Shown here: positions 63,354 to 64,000 of the stretch, piece after piece
Position numbering within the stretch: position 1 is the first letter of the stretch
How the letters are laid out: every line of letters starts with the position of its first letter
From: Clostridiales bacterium
Lineage (GTDB): Bacteria; Bacillota; Clostridia; Christensenellales; Pumilibacteraceae
DNA: 64,000 bases
Assembly (NCBI GenBank): GCA_029066805.1
Contig: JAIEFT010000024.1
Span: 1 to 64,000 of the forward strand
Reading direction: 5' to 3'
The notes under the pieces: generated by a model
What the model was told of the DNA's origin: nothing
Database searches by the model: none
Seen by the model: the letters and a program-made list of their open reading frames with translations, nothing else
Made by a program: the position numbers and the translations under genes

Positions 63354-64000
63354 TTAGAGCGTTTTGACGTCGATCCACATACTGTCCAGTTCCGTGCTCC
63401 ATTTCTTGCCGAAATCGCGCATTACGCCGCAGCGGGACAGCACCTGCTCGGACGGAAACATCATGTCGATATACATTTTTTTGAACCAGTCTTCCTTGTC
63501 TTCGAAGAATCCGTCCTCGTCCTCGATGAGCGCGGCTTTGGCGTCGTCCATAACCGCTTTTACCGCCATGGACGTGCCCATGTAATCGAAGTTGGTCATG
63601 GCGTAATCGTAGTCGTCGTCGTACAGGCTGATGAACTGCAAAAAGTAGTTAGCGGCTTTGTAATTTCCGGCGTACTTGGGGATTATCCAGCCGTCCACCC
63701 ATACGTTGCTACCCTCTTTAGGCACTTCGTAGTAGAAGTGGTCGCCGCCGTCCTCCTGCATGATCAGTCCGCTGTCGCACGACCAGAACAGTCCAAGGTG
63801 CGCTTGCGTCGTGCCTGCGAGCATGTCGTTTTTGCCGTCGTCAACCTCGTACTTGTACAGCATGCTTTTCTGCTTGACAAGCGAGTCGCGCGCCGCCCTT
63901 ATAAGCGCGTCCGACGTGTCCGTAAAGTAAGATATAAGCTCGGCTCTGTATTCGTCGTTGTAGTCGGTAAAGCCGTTTGAAAGATCGGAAAGCTTGTCGG
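63354..64000 (-). CDS. potD: spermidine/putrescine-binding protein PotD-like, C-terminal part (runs off window)
   Basis: open frame continues to 64000 (...DKLSDLSNGFTDYNDEYRAELISYFTDTSDALIRAARDSLVKQKSMLYKYEVDDGKNDMLAGTTQAHLGLFWSCDSGLIMQED); PotD-like C-terminal segment. Confidence 0.8.
   Translation of the reverse strand, partial: DKLSDLSNGFTDYNDEYRAELISYFTDTSDALIRAARDSLVKQKSMLYKYEVDDGKNDMLAGTTQAHLGLFWSCDSGLIMQEDGGDHFYYEVPKEGSNVWVDGWIIPKYAGNYKAANYFLQFISLYDDDYDYAMTNFDYMGTSMAVKAVMDDAKAALIEDEDGFFEDKEDWFKKMYIDMMFPSEQVLSRCGVMRDFGKKWSTELDSMWIDVKTL

Noticed and set aside
1-64000. tRNA, rRNA, prophage or transposase genes
   Set aside because: None recognised by eye; a tRNAscan/Infernal run would be needed to exclude small RNAs

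Overview
64-kb window of an apparent Bacillota/Clostridia-like chromosome (lineage is inference). Almost all genes lie on the minus strand. Recognisable content: the 5' end of rpoB; a maltodextrin/starch locus (pullulanase, MalG, MalF, MalE, Ig-like lipoprotein); a Cu P-type ATPase with a fused CopZ-like domain; tsaD-prfB-secA; SipW-type secreted proteins and a SipW-like signal peptidase; upp-uraA; a second P-type ATPase; a NitT/TauT-like ABC pair with a TM1266-like regulator; mnmG; and a 3'-partial potD. The main candidate for an undescribed system is a tightly packed nine-gene operon at 29345..44933 (-) with one good sigmaA-like promoter. It encodes a membrane Rossmann/RyR protein, an HD-RyR-SLOG protein, a TIR-LRR protein, a large coiled-coil protein, a ParA-like ATPase with a deviant Walker A, a large unknown protein, a tandem SpeD-like protein (degenerate N-half, intact S/H/C triad in the C-half), a radical-SAM-like protein with non-canonical Cys spacing, and a PEP-synthase/rifampicin-phosphotransferase-like enzyme. 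Other notable signals: at least six genes whose consensus promoters predict leaderless or near-leaderless mRNAs, an in-frame nested CopZ start inside copA, a dispersed composite intergenic palindrome, and rpoB lying downstream of pullulanase instead of rplJL. No tRNA, rRNA or CRISPR array was recognised. All calls come from reading the sequence; no database search was run.
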